From Lachnospiraceae bacterium (GTDB lineage Bacteria; Bacillota; Clostridia; Lachnospirales; Lachnospiraceae): 6,243 nt of DNA. Both the position numbers and the translations under genes were made by a program. This document shows, piece by piece, positions 5,150 to 6,243 of the stretch (the stretch's first letter is position 1; every line of letters begins with the position of its first letter). The notes beneath the pieces were generated by a model, which did not search any database, was not told where the DNA came from, and saw nothing but the letters and a program-made list of their open reading frames with translations. The stretch covers positions 739 to 6,981 of the forward strand of contig DLYC01000200.1 of NCBI GenBank assembly GCA_003447895.1. The letters run 5' to 3'.

Positions 5150-6243
5150 ATGAAAACATTGACGAAAGGCAAGATGTGGTGTTTTGCGATCGGACAGTTC
5201 GGATGGTCGCTTCTTTCGGCGCTGATCACAAACTGGCTGGTCTATTTTTACCAGCCGGACGCGGATTCCATAGCGGCGGGACAGACGCTCTTTATCCCGC
5301 AGGGACGCGTGATCTTCGGGATCGCGACCGTGATCGGCGGCATCGCGGCGCTGGGACGGGTGTTCGACGCCGTGACCGACCCCATGATCGCGAATTTATC
5401 CGACCGCTCGAAGAACCCGAAGGGACGAAGGATCCCCTTCATGCAAAAGATCGCCGTCCCCTTCGCGCTGATCACCGTGCTGGTCTTCTGGGCGCCGGTG
5501 GCGGAGATCTCGACAGTCAACTGCATCTGGCTCCTTGTGACGCTCCTTCTTTTCTACCTGTTCATGACGACCTACTGCACGCCTTACAATGCGCTGATCT
5601 CTGAGCTGGGGACGACGCAGGACACAAGGATCAGTATTTCGACCTATATCTCGGTCACTTTCCTTCTGGGCTCTGCGATCGGGTACGCGGCACCCTTTAT
5701 CTGGGGCGCGCTGGAGCCCTCCATGGGAAGAGTCATGGCGATCCGGATCACCTTTGCCATTCTTGCCGCGATCGGTCTTGTCGCCCTTCTGGTCCCGACA
5801 TTTACGATCAATGAAAAGGACTACGTACACACGGTGCCCTCCGAGGACGACGCGTTTACTTCCCTGATCAAGACCTTCCGAAACGGGGATTTCAGGACCT
5901 TCGTGGGGAGCGATGTGCTCTACTTCCTGGGGCTTACGATCTTCCAGACGGGTCTTCCCTTCTTCATTACTTCCCTGATGAAACTTCCGGAGACCTTCAC
6001 GACGATCCTCTATGTGGCGATGACGCTCCTGTCCTTCGCCTGCTACATGCCGGTCAACGCGCTGGCGCACCGCATGAACAAGAAGAAGCTGGTCCTCATA
6101 GGATTTGTCGGGCTCGCGGCGGTCTATCTGATCACGGCGGTCTCGGGCCTCATCGGCGGCTCGGGCCTGATCTTCGGGATCATCATCGTCTGCGCGGCGG
6201 CCTTCCCTATGGCGATCCTGGGAATCCTTCCCCAGGCGATCGT
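5150..6243 (+). CDS. GPH/MelB-like MFS cation symporter, 3' truncated by window edge
   Basis: The frame runs from ATG at 5150 to the right edge without a stop, giving 364 complete codons of an expected 450-500. AGGAG at 5140-5144 lies 5 bases before the ATG; an in-frame ATG at 5135 precedes that site and is rejected. The GPH (glycoside-pentoside-hexuronide:cation symporter) signature is clear: GRVFDAVTDPMIANLSDRS at 69-87, with D73 and D77 matching the paired aspartates that bind cation and substrate in helix II of MelB, followed by the loop KGRRIPF (91-97). CTPYNALISELG (143-154) is the typical helix IV-V motif and FQTGLPFFI (265-273) matches the start of the second half. At least ten hydrophobic segments are visible. 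Known members import sugars or glycosides with Na+ or H+. The gene is 70 bases behind the small gene with no terminator between, so it may share the operon. Nothing in the visible part names a substrate. Confidence 0.88.
   Translation, partial: MKTLTKGKMWCFAIGQFGWSLLSALITNWLVYFYQPDADSIAAGQTLFIPQGRVIFGIATVIGGIAALGRVFDAVTDPMIANLSDRSKNPKGRRIPFMQKIAVPFALITVLVFWAPVAEISTVNCIWLLVTLLLFYLFMTTYCTPYNALISELGTTQDTRISISTYISVTFLLGSAIGYAAPFIWGALEPSMGRVMAIRITFAILAAIGLVALLVPTFTINEKDYVHTVPSEDDAFTSLIKTFRNGDFRTFVGSDVLYFLGLTIFQTGLPFFITSLMKLPETFTTILYVAMTLLSFACYMPVNALAHRMNKKKLVLIGFVGLAAVYLITAVSGLIGGSGLIFGIIIVCAAAFPMAILGILPQAI

Noticed and set aside
5176..5604. Plus-strand open frame of 142 codons within the GPH gene region
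   Set aside because: It is in a different frame from the GPH signature sequence, has an Arg/His-rich product without domains and no ribosome binding site.
5396..6070. Minus-strand open frame of 224 codons opposite the GPH transporter gene
   Set aside because: Charged, compositionally skewed product with no recognisable motif; a shadow of the GPH gene.

Overview
The window looks like a chromosomal segment from a moderately high-GC Bacillota, most likely class Clostridia (a Lachnospiraceae-like genome would fit). This is inferred from strong AGGAGG-type ribosome binding sites, TATAAT boxes, a TTG start, a lipoprotein signal in place of a periplasmic one, and protein families common in gut Clostridia. 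No marker gene fixes the taxon. All seven genes run on the + strand, and the long minus-strand frames are shadows.

Layout. (1) At 1-391 lies the 3' end of an unrecognised gene with a Gly-Lys-Thr/Ser low-complexity segment. (2) The AT-rich gap 392-619 holds an array of palindromic units built on GGTGCCAGGCACC. There are three clear copies and one decayed copy, which begins inside the upstream stop codon. A consensus extended -10 promoter starts 11 bp past the last palindrome. (3) From 620 to 2531 there is a two-gene unit: an NhaC-family antiporter-type permease and a small HD-domain hydrolase, closed by a strong intrinsic terminator at 2557-2599. (4) From 2690 to the right edge there is a second, tightly packed unit: a TAXI-type solute-binding lipoprotein (TTG start), a complete GltS-type sodium:glutamate symporter 12 bp later, a 65-residue charged protein with a duplicated D-N-x-A-x-P-E-I-H motif, and a right-truncated GPH/MelB-like cation symporter.

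The most interesting point is the second unit. TAXI proteins are known as the binding subunit of TRAP transporters, yet no TRAP membrane subunit is present. Instead the binding protein is coupled to GltS, which normally works alone. A binding-protein-assisted GltS system, with the small duplicated-motif protein as a possible third part, is a reasonable and testable hypothesis. Glutamate or a related dicarboxylate is the likely substrate. I cannot check whether this pairing has been described already.
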